From the NCBI GenBank assembly GCA_965261195.1, contig OZ253455.1, positions 124,001-188,000 on the forward strand: a stretch of DNA of 64,000 nucleotides. The letters are read 5' to 3'. The notes under the pieces were generated by a model. It saw nothing but the letters and a program-made list of their open reading frames with translations. It did not search any database and had not been told where the DNA came from. The position numbers and the translations under genes are program-made. The stretch is from Bin87 sp965261195 (GTDB lineage: Bacteria; Chloroflexota; Dehalococcoidia; Lucifugimonadales; UBA3495). How positions within the stretch are numbered: the stretch's first letter is position 1; every line of letters starts with the position of its first letter. This document shows, in pieces, positions 26,586 through 37,500 of the stretch.

Positions 26586-28032
26586 TCAGGCGACGGCCGC
26601 TGGTGGGTTGAGGGGCACGCCCGGATCATGGTGCTGAGCATCGGACATGGGCATCAGTTGGTAACCGAGTTGGGACGCCCGCCGTTTAGCCGCGCGCAAC
26701 GCCCGCTGCTGATACTGGCTCTCGTAGTATTCGGCGCCAGCATCCACGTAGTCCTGGCCGTAGCGCAGCATGGAATAGATGAGCCTGGCCAGCTTATGCG
26801 CTGTGGCGGTGATGGCCTTGGGCGCTCCCAGGTGCGCTTTCTTCCGGCGCAGGAAGGCGCCCAGGGCGCGGTCGGAGCGGTGCAGCCCGTGGGCGGCCAT
26901 GCTGGGCGGCCATGCGCAATGCCGCCGCGGCCCGGTTGGCGCTGGGCTTGGTCTTTGAGCTCTTGACCTTGCCACCGGTGATACGGTTGTCGGGGCTCAG
27001 CCCGAGCCAGGATGCGAAGTGTTTGGCAGTCGGCCATTTCGTCATATCCATGCCAATCTCGCTGATCACCTTCAATGCCGTGAAGCCGTCTACGCCGTCG
27101 ATCCGGGTCAGGTCCACCCCAATCATCCGATACAGGTGTGTCCTGATATCGAAGCGGGGTGCGTTGCCCTGACTGCGCCGCCGGCCGTTCCCGTCAGGGG
27201 ACCCGCCGTCCGAGACGTCCTCAAACCGTTCCAACTGGGCTTCAATCTCCCAGTCGCACTCAGCAATCTTCTGGTGGTAGAACCGGTACAGCTCCAGGGC
27301 TTGGGTCAGCTCGAAGATGTGCTCTTCGAGCCAGTGGCCCTGCAATGATCGGGCGATGGTTGCCTCGTCCGCTCTGATCCGGTGGTCGCGGAGTTTCGCC
27401 AGTTGCCGCGGGTCCCGCTCACCGCTCACGATGGCTTCGATTATCGCCATGCCGGTCTGGCCGGTGATGTTGCTGATGACGTGCTGGAGCTTCACGTTCA
27501 TCTGGGTCAACGCCTTCTGCATCTGCTGGATGTGATGAGATGCGTACTCCACCAGCATGGCCCGCTGCCGCAGATAGCTGCGCAGGCGTCGTATGTCCCC
27601 GTCGGGTCGGAAGGCTCCCGACAGCAGCCCATAGGTGTGCAGTTGCTGCAGCCACTGGCAGTCCAGCACGTCGGTCTTGCGCCCGGGCACGTTCTTGATG
27701 CGCCGCGGGTCCACCAACATCACCTCAAACCCCCGCTCTTCCAGCACCCCGAACAGCGGAATCCAGTACACCCCAGTCGACTCCATGACCACGGTCTCCA
27801 CTTCGCTCTCGGCCAGCCAGTCCGCCAGGCGATACAAGTCGGCCGTGAAGGCGGCGAACTCGTGCACCGGCTGTTCGGCGCGGTCTTGGGGCACCGCCAC
27901 GAAATGGCTGGTGGCGCCCACGTCGATGCCCGCCGCGTTCAGGTTCACCTGGGACAGCTGCGCGGGCAGACGCTCCGGCCCTCCTCTGGTCTTGCCCACC
28001 GGCTTTGCGCTCCTCTGGCGTGTAGTCATCAT
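26586..28032 (-). pseudogene. IS110-family transposase, frameshifted by a 13-bp duplication
   Basis: The first 380 residues hold the RuvC-like DEDD domain (NAAGIDVGATSHFVAV with the first Asp, VVMESTGVYWIPL, LVDPRRIKNVPGRKTDVLD) and the Transposase_20 domain (MIGVDLTRIDGVDGFTALKV, FASWLGLSPDNRITGGK). After ALRMAAQ the frame goes out of register: 26891-26903 and 26904-26916 are a direct 13-bp duplication (gggcggccatgc plus one base). The rest of the family sequence (ALGAFLRRKKAHLGAPKAIT, AHKLARLIYSMLRYG) is in the next frame, down to 26586. Without the duplication the protein would be full length. Element ends are not marked by inverted repeats, as usual for IS110. Confidence 0.88.
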
Positions 28033-28229
28033 CTCCCCCTACCATGGCAGTGTCGGCGCGTCGCCGGAGGAAGTCACTGACAGTAGCCACTCTCCCGAAC
28101 GGGATCGTCCCCATTGGGACGTCACCAATGATGCCGCCGTAAGACTTCCGGACCATGCTTTGTATCGGGCAATTTGCACCAAAGTCTAGTCGGTCTTGGT
28201 CCGGACGACACGCTTCGTCGTGAGCTTAC

Positions 28230-29463
28230 CAGGGCAATCGCGTCTTAATGATAATTTTTAGAATTATGCTAATGTTGCCCGATTCGATAAAACGAGAGAG
28301 GGCAACGGACCATGGCAGAATCGCATCATGTATCGGTACTGGATCATTTCGCTGATCTGGACGACCCCAGGGTGGAACGCACCCGACGCCACAAACTGGT
28401 GGACATCATCGCCATCGCCATTTGCGCCATCATCTGCGGGGCCGATTCCTGGGTGCATATGGAGCTCTTCGGCAGGAGCAATCTGGAATGGTTCCAAACC
28501 TTTCTTGAATTGCCCAACGGCGTCCCCTCCCATGACACCTTCGGCGATGTTTTTGCCCGTCTGGACCCAGAGCAGTTCCAGAGTTGCTTCAGGGCCTGGA
28601 CCCAAGCCATCGCTGAGTTGCTGCCCGAGGAGGTGGTGGCCATTGACGGGAAGACGGCCCGGCGTTCTCACGACTGCGCGGGTGGCAAGGGAGCCATGCA
28701 TCTGGTCAGCGCTTGGGCCACGCAGAACACCCTGACCCTGGGGCAGGTCAGGACGGCGGAGAAGTCCAATGAGATCACCGCCATTCCCCAACTGCTGGAC
28801 TTGCTGGATCTGCAAGGCTGCATCGTGACCATTGACGCCATGGGCTGCCAGCGGGAGATTGCCCAGCAGATCGTGGACGGCGGGGCCGATTACGTGCTGG
28901 CGGTGAAGGAGAATCAAGGACAACTCCACGAGGGCATCCGAGACCTGTTCGAGGGGGCGGAAGCATTGGGCTTTGACGGGGTGCCCTACGACTACTCCCA
29001 GACCGTGAACAAGGGACACGGACGGGTGGAACGGCGGGAATGCTGGACCATCACCGAGACGGATTGCCTGGACTACATCAACCCCCACGGGCAATGGCCC
29101 CAACTGAAGGCCGCCATCAAAGTGGTCGGCCATCGTGAGACCGCAGCCGGCGCGATCAGTCAACCTCGCTACTACATCAGCAGCCGGGCGGCCCCAGCAG
29201 GACAACTGCTGGCTGCCGTCAGGAGCCATTGGAGCATCGAGAACTCACTGCATTGGACTTTGGATGTAACCTTTCGAGAAGACCAGTGCCGAGTGCGCAA
29301 GGCCCACGGACCACAGAACCTGGCCACCCTGCGTCAGATCTCCCACAACCTGCTGAAAAACGAGCACACCCTGAAAGTGGGCATCCAAGGCAAACGCCTC
29401 AACGCCGGTTGGCGTGAAGACTACCTGCTAAAAGTACTCCTCGGATAAGACGCGATTGCCCTG
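28230..29463 (+). mobile_element. ISAs1-family insertion sequence (copy 2)
   Basis: 1234 bp bounded by 18-bp inverted repeats CAGGGCAATCGCGTCTTA (28230-28247) and its complement (29446-29463). The symmetry extends six more bases on each side (GCTTAC at 28224-28229, GTAAGC at 29464-29469), which masks any target duplication; none is recognisable. The transposase inside is open and apparently intact. Related to but clearly diverged from copy 1 at 4803. Confidence 0.9.
28312..29448 (+). CDS. ISAs1-family transposase (intact)
   Basis: 378 residues, the normal length. N-terminal DDE_Tnp_1-associated domain (VLDHFADLDDPRVERTRRHK then DIIAIAICAIICGADSW) followed by the DDE core: AIDGKTARRSHD (first Asp), VTIDAMGCQREIAQQI (second Asp, single copy of the motif), HWSIENSLHWTLDVTFRED (Glu). 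This copy supplies the reference against which the expanded repeat in the copy at 4869 is judged. It could mobilise the related MITE only if it recognises the somewhat different ends. Confidence 0.93.
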   Translation: MAESHHVSVLDHFADLDDPRVERTRRHKLVDIIAIAICAIICGADSWVHMELFGRSNLEWFQTFLELPNGVPSHDTFGDVFARLDPEQFQSCFRAWTQAIAELLPEEVVAIDGKTARRSHDCAGGKGAMHLVSAWATQNTLTLGQVRTAEKSNEITAIPQLLDLLDLQGCIVTIDAMGCQREIAQQIVDGGADYVLAVKENQGQLHEGIRDLFEGAEALGFDGVPYDYSQTVNKGHGRVERRECWTITETDCLDYINPHGQWPQLKAAIKVVGHRETAAGAISQPRYYISSRAAPAGQLLAAVRSHWSIENSLHWTLDVTFREDQCRVRKAHGPQNLATLRQISHNLLKNEHTLKVGIQGKRLNAGWREDYLLKVLLG

Positions 29464-29757
29464 GTAAGCAGAACCATTTTTGAGATTTGGCTTGGCGAAT
29501 TGTAAACTTTCCTTATAAACTAGAACGGTTGTTGCCGTCAGTTTTTCGGTGATGATCAACGCCAGGCTTATCTGTATCGGATCGCCCAACCCGCCGATGG
29601 AAATGACGAACCTATATGCGTTCTGGCCGGAGAAATGGGATCGTTTCACAAACTGGGTGAAAAGTCCCCAGGATGCTTCGAGAGATCGTTTGATTACATC
29701 CGAGGGGGACTCTGCGAATATTACTGTGCAATAGTCCACGACAACCTCTGGCCGCAA
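29464..29757 (-). pseudogene. Hypothetical protein fragment cut by the ISAs1 element
   Basis: From a TTG at 29757 the frame reads RPEVVVDYCTVIFAESPSDV, RFVISIGGLGDPIQISLALI and ends by running into the inverted repeat of the IS (last ~10 residues are IS-encoded). The mixed composition looks like true coding sequence, and the right edge of the IS has probably removed its C-terminus. Family unknown. An in-frame stop lies just upstream of the TTG, so the N-terminus may be complete. Confidence 0.35.
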
Positions 29758-29872
29758 AGTCCACCAAATTGGACAAAATCAAGAATCTTCGTGATTAGGT
29801 TCATCTTGGACTTTTAGCCGAGCAGTCTATTGAGTTCTCTGATAGGATGTGACCGCTAACGGAGCATAAAGG

Positions 29873-29899
29873 ACGACCCGGTCAGTTTGACTGGGTCGT
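29873..29899. terminator. Strong stem-loop terminator
   Basis: ACGACCC-GGTCA-GTT-TGACT-GGGTCGT forms an almost perfect 12-bp stem with a 3-base loop, followed by TTTATT on the plus strand; the minus strand also shows T residues after it. It lies in the otherwise gene-free stretch 29758-30106, downstream of the HEPN-like gene on the minus strand, and probably ends that operon. Confidence 0.7.
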
Positions 29900-30106
29900 T
29901 TATTCGCTCTCAGGAAATGCTACAACTTCTCGTAGCGTTTACGGCATATCGGGTATTCTTTTGGAATTTCCCCGTTCAGCGATAATCGAGTCCAGCTTTT
30001 ACCCAGAGTCTCATGGCCTGAAGCGGCGAATCCCACCATCGAACCGCGTGGCGATCTGCGGCCATCTCGTAGTTCAATGCCTCGGTGCCTCTGGACTCAC
30101 GGCTGC

Positions 30107-30655
30107 TCACTCTTTTGGGTGCATCTCACCTACTTGGAGAACGCTCCGGGTTGCGTGATTTAGGTAGGTCGCGTGCATGACGTAATCCTTAAACCCACCT
30201 TCCTCAACGACGTACCGCCAATCTACGAAGGCATTCCTGCAAATATTGAAAACTTCGTCGGCGGACTCCCACCCCGGCTCGTAAGGACAAGCCCGTTGGA
30301 GGTATGCAGCTCGGATTTTTCCCTTAAGATCCTCCGATAGTTCGTTGAACAGGAGCAATAGATCATGGCAACTCTTAGATGAGCGCGGGTGATTGTCCCA
30401 TTCCCAAAGCCATTTCAGGGCTAATTCAGCCGCCAACCCAGCCAACACAACCCGGCCCTGGTACTTGCCCAAATCTTGTCTCTGCTCAGAGTCTAGGTTG
30501 GAGACTTTTCGTTTACCGTGTGCTATGCCCTGGGCTAACCATCGAGGTGAATGTGGTAGTCCGTCTGCAATTAGGTCTGCCGATTCCAGAAGCCCTTTTA
30601 CGAAGTCAGGGGTTTGCTGGATTTTCTTTTTTAGCACGGTCTTTTTGGGCGCCAC
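30107..30655 (-). CDS. HEPN-like helical protein
   Basis: 182 residues, GTG start at 30655 with GGAGGAG 7 bp upstream. The sequence is helical: GRVVLAGLAAELALKWLWEW, then HDLLLLFNELSEDLKGKI, then FNICRNAFVDWRYVVEEG. A Trp-rich helix, a HDL-like turn and a terminal FVxWRYxxE element are a pattern I associate with HEPN-fold proteins; the assignment is by pattern and not certain. HEPN proteins are often RNases or toxin-type effectors. It is on the same strand as, and 127 bp after, the PfkB gene, so it may be the sixth member of that operon and its effector. Confidence 0.5.
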   Translation of the reverse strand: MAPKKTVLKKKIQQTPDFVKGLLESADLIADGLPHSPRWLAQGIAHGKRKVSNLDSEQRQDLGKYQGRVVLAGLAAELALKWLWEWDNHPRSSKSCHDLLLLFNELSEDLKGKIRAAYLQRACPYEPGWESADEVFNICRNAFVDWRYVVEEGGFKDYVMHATYLNHATRSVLQVGEMHPKE

Positions 30656-31292
30656 GTTTTCGCTCCTCCAGATCCACCTTCACAGATTTTTAGGCCTCTC
30701 AGAAATTCCGGGGCACCTCATGTCCCGTAGTTTATTGCGGTTTGAAGGCGCATAATCTTGCTGTGCACTCGTCACTCTGACTCACAGATCGTCTTTTTGG
30801 CAACATCGGCTGCAAACCATGTTCACCAAGTTGTGCAGGATATTATTGGAGGCAAATTCCGTCCCGTATCTGTTCAGCTTACCCTCCACCAGTTCCATAG
30901 CCATCGAATTCATCTCGGATGGCTTCAATGAATACATAGCTCCCCGAGCGCTTGGAAAATTGCAATTGACAGCAGCCATCGCTTGTCCCAGCCTCAGGAA
31001 TCGCTCCAGTTCAGGAGGTGTAGCCTTCCAGAATGACGTTGCTCCATTGTGGGCAAGACCATTGATGAGTCCGGCCGTACACCAATCTCCCGCGCCCGCT
31101 TCGTCGATCATGTCGATTACTGGATATGCCGGCATGAAGCTCCACAACCGCCCGTCGCTGTCGCTCTTGTACCAACGGTATCGGAGTCCTTCCGGTCCCA
31201 GGGTTTGAACCTCCAACGGGATGTCTGTTCCTGCAACTAGGTAAGCGATGTCGGGCAGACGCTCCACTGAGTACTTAAGAAGATGTGCCACA

Positions 31293-31405
31293 GTAACTGT
31301 TCAGAGTTGCGGGGATCTGCCGACTATTCGGCCTATTGTGGAGGGGCAGCCAAGCACGAATTTCCAAAGCAAACCGTTGCCGTCCCCTCAACCCTGAACA
31401 GTTAC
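31293..31405. mobile_element. 113-bp MITE with IS66-type ends, copy 2
   Basis: Same length and ends as the copies at 7891 and 50086 but in the opposite orientation. Perfect 8-bp duplication GTGCCACA at 31285-31292 and 31406-31413. Inserted in the C-terminal part of the PfkB gene. Its removal with one target copy restores the frame (removal of 121 bp). Confidence 0.93.
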
Positions 31406-31606
31406 GTGCCACAGCAGCCGCTTCGCTGAATAGTTTTCCGTCGGTTACACTTGAGGGTTCGAATACTATGAAAGCACCATGCTCCCGGTAGTGTTTGGCG
31501 AGATTCAGGGTGCCCCTGGATACCCGGTCAAAGTAAAAGACCGCGGCGTGCGGCATTTGCTCCACCACCGTGCCAGCCATGGCCACGGATATGGCTCTAT
31601 ACCTTA

Positions 31607-32468
31607 GAACCTGTCTACGATCTCTGAAATAGGTTAAGCTGAGACTATTATCAGGGGAGGGGTAATCATGTCTCATTCCTATCCCAGCGACATCAGCCGG
31701 GAGCAATTCGTCCGGATTCTGCCCGTGTTGGAGTCGGCCCGCCGTCGGACCAAGCCTCGCACCGTGGACTTGTATGACGTTTTCTGCGGCGTGCTGTACC
31801 TCTTGAAAAGCGGGTGCCAGTGGCGAATGCTGCCCGCGGACTTCCCCGATTGGCGCACCTGCTACCAGTATTTCCGGCAATGGAGCGAGCGGCCTGGCCC
31901 GGGTCAGGATTCCATTCTGGAGCAAGTCCTAAAAAAAATCGGTTGGCGCGGCCCGGCAAAGCAATGGTCGGAAAGAGCAGACCAGCTTCTGTATCGTGGA
32001 CTCCCAGAGCGTCAAGAACACGGACACCGCTGGGCACAAGGGCTATGACGCAGGCAAGAAGGTGTCGGGAATCAAGCGTCATATCGCGGTGGACACGCAA
32101 GGATTGCCCCATGCGATACACGTGACTACCGCCGACGTTACCGACCGGGCCGGGGCTTTGGCGATGTTTGACCGGCGCCGAGACGGCCTCAGTCAAGTGC
32201 AGAACGTGCTGGTGGACGGGGGTTACACCGGAAAGCCCTTTGCCACTGCGGTGCAAGGCCTGTTGGGAGCCGCGGTGGAAGTGGTGAAACGCAACGAACT
32301 GCACACCTTCGTGGTGCTGCCGAAGCGATGGGTGGTGGAGCGGTCTTTCGCCTGGCTGGAAAAGTGCCGCCGACTCTGGAAGAACTGCGAAAGAAAGCTC
32401 AATACTAGCCTGCAAATGGTGGTGCTTGCCTTCACGGTGCTAATCCTAAAAAGATTGTAAACAGGCTC
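31607..32468 (+). mobile_element. IS5-family element (IS427-like, two ORFs)
   Basis: 862 bp. Left end GAACCTGTCTACGATCTCTG, right end the complement of GAGCCTGTTTACAATCTTTT, imperfect inverted repeats. Flanked by TTA on both sides (31604-31606 and 32469-32471). It carries two overlapping transposase frames. It sits inside the PfkB gene, cutting between residues 121 and 122. Confidence 0.9.
31668..32460 (+). CDS. IS5-family transposase (orfA 31668-32048 and orfB 31996-32460)
   Basis: OrfA (126 aa) starts MSHSYPSDISREQFVRILPV and contains the DUF4096-type N-terminal domain (DVFCGVLYLLKSGCQWRMLP). OrfB begins DSQSVKNTDTAGHKGYDAGK (first catalytic Asp) and includes LVDGGYTGKPF (second Asp) and VVERSFAWLEKCRRLWKNCE (Glu, YREK-like). 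The two frames overlap by 53 bp, and IS427-group elements express the fusion by programmed frameshifting in such an overlap. orfA alone is truncated of its catalytic half. Probably an active or recently active element. Confidence 0.88.
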
Positions 32469-32980
32469 TTAGCAAATAACTCCCGCACTGCGGGCAATGA
32501 AGCGAGTAAGAATGAGTCCTTGAACTATTGGGGGATTTTCTTATGGCCTGTAAAATCGCTGGGGTGCTAGTCGATTCCTCCTGGACGACAAATCCTGTGT
32601 CGACACCAAAGCCGGCCAGATCCTTTAGGACTATGTCCCCTCCTTCGTCTCGTCCTATTTTGGCGACCGGTCTTGACTCCCATCCCAGGTAAGCCAGTAT
32701 CGTTAGCACATTGCCACAAGATCCACCGGACCGTACCTGGTATTTGCCAGGTGATTCCTGATTGAACACGAGATCAAGGGTCAATAACCCCGCCCCGACG
32801 CAGGTTCGAACACGCAATTTCTGCCCCAATGCGTCACTCCTCCTAAACTAAAGCCAAAGTGGAATCTACATTTGTGAAGTGACGAGAATTGGCTTGGGAT
32901 CTCCACAGGAGTTCTTCCACCCGTCCCTGGCTCCATGGATTTACCCGATGCCCCGCTGCGGGTTTCACCTTGGTTTCAGT

Positions 32981-34102
32981 TTAGTATGGTTCTCCGGCGA
33001 TCCAAACCTCGAATAATTCGCCGTTATTGGCTCTAGCTGAGGGAGTGCGCATATTGTAACCCAGTGAATGAACGTGCGCGATTCCAACCGCGTGGTCTGA
33101 CCGTTTGAGTTCGTAAGCCGCCAAGAGTGCCCCTAGCGAAAGAAGTTTGCTGGAAAGGGCAGACAGAACTACCTTGCATCCTCCCAAAGTCTGTAATGAG
33201 TCGGAATAGTGCTGGACTGCGGACCTGATTTCACGATAAACGCCGAATGGATTCCTTTCTGGCACATAGATGAAATTGGACGGCTCAATTCTGTGAGTAT
33301 CGAATATGTGCCTTCGGTATTCCAGGATCAGGTTGTCGCTGCGGCGAGGGTTCATACACGGGAAGGGAATGATCGGGGCGATCTCATCAGGAGCGACCAG
33401 ATTGTAAATCCTGTCGAAGTGACCTAGCTTGCCTTCGGCCAAAATCGGCATCCATATCTTGGGAACATCTGCGGTAGCTTCCCGCTCAATCCCACTTTCG
33501 AAGCCGTGAATGTAAGCAGCGTCGTCATTGAGCCCTTCGGCTGTGATTTCCTGGTCCAGCACAGGGTCGTCGATTGCCAGGACATGGAGGTTTGGCGTCT
33601 GCGGTTGGCCTAATCCATCAACGAGATGCAGCAATTTTGCGAGCAACGGGATGTAGAGAGACCTCGGCAACGCACCGATGTCCACTACGATGTCCGAATA
33701 TCCGACAAAGTCCTGAAAGGACGGGAAAACTTCTGCAGCCCCCCTGGACCCGATCCTGCGTCGACCATCTTCTGACCACATCTTGACTTGTTTGTCCGCT
33801 ATTGCTCCTCTGCCAAGAAACAATGTCTCAAGAGCGCACATATTTTGATTGAGGAGTTCGTCGTGAAGTCGGGAAGGGGAGGATCCTCCTTCGTCGAATT
33901 CAACAACTACGCAATCGCGCTTGCCTCGCCCGCCGAGTGACAAAACCTGTTCTACTGCTTCACACATCCTTGGGTCGAAGCCTCTGCCCACAACGAACAG
34001 GATGTCCCGGTCCCTTGATTGCAGGAGCGACTCCCAAAACGGGACGAACTTGGCGCCGCCCTGGAGAACGTAATCCATCCATCTGCCAGCGGGAGTGACC
34101 AT
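32981..34102 (-). CDS. Unknown protein of the SIS-HAD/PRTase operon
   Basis: 373 residues starting 5 bp after the ATPase stop, with GAGGAGAGG before the ATG. Family not recognised. DILFVVGRGFDPRMCEAVEQ (residues 33-52) has the beta-strand then glycine turn of a Rossmann-like fold. VVDIGALPRSLYIPLLAKLL and LGGCKVVLSALSSKLLSLGA are further conserved-looking blocks, the last two suggesting a second alpha/beta domain. Several His and Cys residues are spread through it without a clear metal-binding arrangement. It is intact, while both neighbours are interrupted. Its only clue to function is the operon. Confidence 0.7.
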   Translation of the reverse strand: MVTPAGRWMDYVLQGGAKFVPFWESLLQSRDRDILFVVGRGFDPRMCEAVEQVLSLGGRGKRDCVVVEFDEGGSSPSRLHDELLNQNMCALETLFLGRGAIADKQVKMWSEDGRRRIGSRGAAEVFPSFQDFVGYSDIVVDIGALPRSLYIPLLAKLLHLVDGLGQPQTPNLHVLAIDDPVLDQEITAEGLNDDAAYIHGFESGIEREATADVPKIWMPILAEGKLGHFDRIYNLVAPDEIAPIIPFPCMNPRRSDNLILEYRRHIFDTHRIEPSNFIYVPERNPFGVYREIRSAVQHYSDSLQTLGGCKVVLSALSSKLLSLGALLAAYELKRSDHAVGIAHVHSLGYNMRTPSARANNGELFEVWIAGEPY

Positions 34103-35075
34103 GTCGGTTAGATTAGCCTCTCCTCTTCAACAGGTTCCGGCCGGAATCCGCCCACCATCCAGCGGGCCAGCTCATCCGGCCTTTTCGCTCTCCAGCCACC
34201 ATACTGCAGGGGAAGACCGAAGTGGCAACACAGCAACCGGTTCAAGTAAAGCAACATCCGTCGCTCGTATCCTTGAGAACGGTCCAGTTCCGCTTCTAGG
34301 ATGTTATGGGCCAGACAAACCGCGATGACTTCCCTCAAACGGTGCAGATTGGGGCGGTTTTCCAGGTAGCGCTCGTCTCTAAGCAGCTCTCTCTCCTTCA
34401 TAGTGATCGAGACTCCAGTTACGCCAGGTGCATATGGAGCACTGGGTCTATGCGTTTCAGATCTGGAGAATCGCCCGATTGACTCTACCAATCTCCTCAC
34501 CTCGGTCTGGAAGGGGATCGCCCTCAAGGCGTCCTGTTCCCACCACTGGGTTGCCGTCCGCCTGAGAATCGAGTCTTGACGTTGTGCCGTCAGCAGGGTT
34601 GACCTTTTAAGGACGGCGGCAGAACTTGCCTCCTCGAACATCTCTCCTGCAATACCCAGGAATTGTTCGATGTTCAAGGATGCCATGGATGCGAGCTTTG
34701 AGAACCCGAAGTAATATGGCAATTCATACCGGTCCGAAAAAAACAGTTCGGCAGCGGCCTTAACTCCTGACCCGTCTCTTCGGTGCAACTGGTCCTCACT
34801 CAGGGCGAATCCTGCCGCTTCAAAGCCAAGTTGGGTTTTTTGGCTCTCTCTCGTTGCTAGTATGTCAAGGCTCTGCCATGCAAGCCCCCGGTCGTAGTCA
34901 TTCTCGTAGTTTGTATTTGTGGCATGGAGCCATTCTTCGAAACGCGGGTTTTCTCCCCACTTGTCCAAGACTTGTATCTTGGCGTCGGCAGCCGCCTTTT
35001 CCAGTTGGGTCCTCATGTCAGGAGTATCCATGCTGTCCTGAATGCAATTCGAGAATGACCCTACCTCGACTTGCT

Positions 35076-36526
35076 GTAACTGTTCAGAGTTGGTGAGGTG
35101 GATTGGCCGATAGGGGTTCTGGGAGCCTTGCGCTGCTGGTGGTGGTTGTGTCATATAGTGGGTATGGATACGGAAATTGACCTCAAGACTGCCGACCGGG
35201 ATGTCCTGATTGCCAGCATTGTCCGGCAGCAAGCCATTATCGTCCGGCAACAGGCGATCATCGAGCGGTTGGAGAAACGGATTGGCCAATTGGAGGGGCC
35301 GGCCAAACCCAGCGGCTCGGGTCGGATGCCCGGTCTGCAGCCCAAAGCCGACCGGAAACCGGCCCAGCCCAAAGGGCCACGCCAGCGCCGTCCCCACGGC
35401 TTTGCCCGCACCCGCATGACGCCCACCCAGCGGGTGGAGCACGCGTTGGAACAGTGCCCCGACTGCGGAACTCAGCTGGCCGGCGGCTGGACCCAGCGCA
35501 CTCGGGAAGTCATTGACTTGCCCCAAGTTCCGGTGCAGATTACCGAGCACGCTTACATCGCCCGCACCTGCCCGGGCTGCCGACGCCGCTGTGTGCCACC
35601 GGCGCAACTGGACGGCGTGGCGCTGGGGCGGCAGCGTCTGGGGGTCAATGTAATGAGCCTGATTGCCGCCCTGCGGAGGAGGCCCGGCTGCCCTTCCGCA
35701 CCATCCGGTGGTATCTGGGCGCCGTGCATGGGCTGCGCCTCAGCACGGGCGCCATCGTGGACGCCACCCGAAAAGTGGCGGGCAAATGGCAGCGCAAGCT
35801 GGCCGGCATACTGGAACGGATCCGAGGCAGTCCGGTGGTTCATGCCGACGAAACGGGTTGGCGGGAGAACGGCAACAACGGCTACGTCTGGACCTTCAGC
35901 ACTCCCACCGAGCGGTACTTCCTGCGACGGGGTCGGGGCAAGGTGGTGGTGGATGAAGTCCTGGGCGAGGAGTTCTCCGGCGTGCTGGTCAGCGATTTCT
36001 ACGCCGCCTACCACCACTACGACGGCCCCAAACAACGCTGCTGGGCTCATCTGCTGCGGGACATCCACGACCGGCGCACTCTCTACCCTGATGACGGGCC
36101 ACTGGCACGGTGGGCCGACGCCGTACACCAACTCTATGTCCAGGCCAAGGCCTTCACGCACCCGTCGCTGCTGCGACGGCGGGCGACCCAGCTGGCCCTG
36201 GAACAACGACTGCTCGCCATCTGCCAGCCATTCCTCGACGACCCATCGGCAACCCAGGCCAAGCTATGCCGACGCATTGAACGCCACGTCAAAGAGCTCT
36301 TCGTCTTCGTGGCTGAACCGGCAGCGCCGCCGGACAATAACGCCGCCGAGCGCAGCCTGCGCCCGGTAGTGGTCAGCCGGAAGATCAGTGGTGGCACGCG
36401 CTCAAACCAAGGCACTGCAACCAAGATGACGCTGGCGTCAATCTTCGGCACCTGGCGGGCCCAGGGCTTGAACCCCCTCACCGCCTGCCGACAATTACTC
36501 ACTTCCCCTCAACCCTGAACAGTTAC
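35076..36526 (+). mobile_element. IS66-family element (single-transposase type)
   Basis: 1451 bp starting GTAACTGTTCAGAG and ending with the complement of GTAACTGTTCAGGG. Perfect 8-bp target duplication GACTTGCT at 35068-35075 and 36527-36534, as expected for IS66. Only a tnpC-type gene is present, without the small tnpA and tnpB, as in the ISBst12 group. Its ends closely match those of the three 113-bp MITEs. Confidence 0.95.
35164..36518 (+). pseudogene. IS66-family transposase with a 1-bp frameshift
   Basis: MDTEIDLKTADRDVLIASIV starts a leucine-zipper-like coiled coil (residues ~15-45, including two copies of IVRQQAI), then a Pro/Lys-rich linker, zinc-binding residues CPDCG and CPGCRRRC, and the DDE core (VVHADETGWRENG, VSDFYAAYHHYDG, PPDNNAAERSLRP). 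Near 35673 one G is missing relative to the copy at 7429-8632 (SLIAALREEARLPF becomes SLIAALRRRPG), so the catalytic part is in another frame. Repairing it gives about 450 residues. Either a real inactivation after insertion or a sequencing error. Confidence 0.88.
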
Positions 36527-37500
36527 GACTTGCTGTGCCTCCTTTACTCGCTTGTTGGCTATGGCCATAATCGTTTGATCAAATTTCGCTCTGTGACCAC
36601 GCCAGTACAGCTCAAGAGTCTGGGCACTATCTTCATAATCCCGGCCCTGCTTCGAACCTAAATCGAGCATCTCATCAGATGTGAGCGCTTCCAGGCGCTC
36701 AGCCACCCAGGTCGGCACAAACTCTCGATTCTCCGTTAGCACGGTTCCGAGACTTCCTCTTTGGGAGGATGCCAACTTGTGAACATCATCGAACATTACC
36801 AGCACGCGGGATGCCACCGGTTTGTCATCCAAAAAGAACCGGTCTGGGTGAAGCAACCGCAGACTGTGCAGCCCGGAATGACCGGGGGCGGCGGGGGGTT
36901 GCGGGTCAAAGCTATCTAGAGTTTTCGAAATTTCAGCTTCGATGCTCTGTGCCCACTCGAACACCTGGTCGCCACGCCCGATGCCATCGAAGGTAAGAGC
37001 AACCTGGTCATCGGGATCTACTCTCAGGCTCAGTCTGTTCAAGTCTTCAGGATATTCCAGGTTATGGAGCCGCAAGGCCGACCTGAGGGCGGTGAGAAGG
37101 ACCCTGCAATTGAGGAAAGCAAAAAAGAGCCGTTTCTTGTGCAGCGAATCCCAAGGTAAATCATCCAGGTCAGCGTAGTTCTTGGCGCACGACAGCATTA
37201 CGCCCAGCAATTTAGGCCCGTTGTCGTCCAACGCTCCGATCTTCTTCATACTGTCATAGAGGTCCCTGTATTCATCGTTCTGACGGTTTGCCTGCAGGTT
37301 TATGAGGCAGGAAGGGGTAAACACCCTAAGCAGCGACGTCTTCCCTCCCCCCGGAGCGCTTCGAAAGAAGACAACAGGCCGGTCAAAAGGGTCGCTTCTC
37401 TCGATTCGGTCAAGAACGCCGGCACCAAACAATCGGAGGAAAGTAGTGTCAGATGCGATATGCTCGGAAGCACGTATGCGGAAAGGGTTTCTGGGGTCTC

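Larger units (their letters stand above)
30782..32829 (-). pseudogene. PfkB-family sugar/nucleoside kinase, split by an IS5 element and a MITE
   Basis: Removing an IS5-family element (31607-32468, target copy TTA) and a 113-bp MITE (31293-31405, target copy GTGCCACA) restores one frame of 353 residues, normal for PfkB (ribokinase) kinases. Start is TTG at 32829 with AGGAGGAG 7 bp upstream. N-terminal GAGLLTLD and GGSCGNVLTILAYLGW (residues 34-49) are the first signature; IDEAGAGDWCTAGLI (about 246-260) is the second, including the anion hole and catalytic Asp. These enzymes phosphorylate sugars or nucleosides with ATP. As it stands it is cut into three pieces and cannot be functional. It is downstream of the unknown gene at 32981 by 151 bp. 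Confidence 0.92.

Noticed and set aside
28222..29471. A target-site duplication for the second ISAs1 element
   Set aside because: The flanks GCTTAC and GTAAGC are inverted to each other, not repeated, so no duplication can be claimed.
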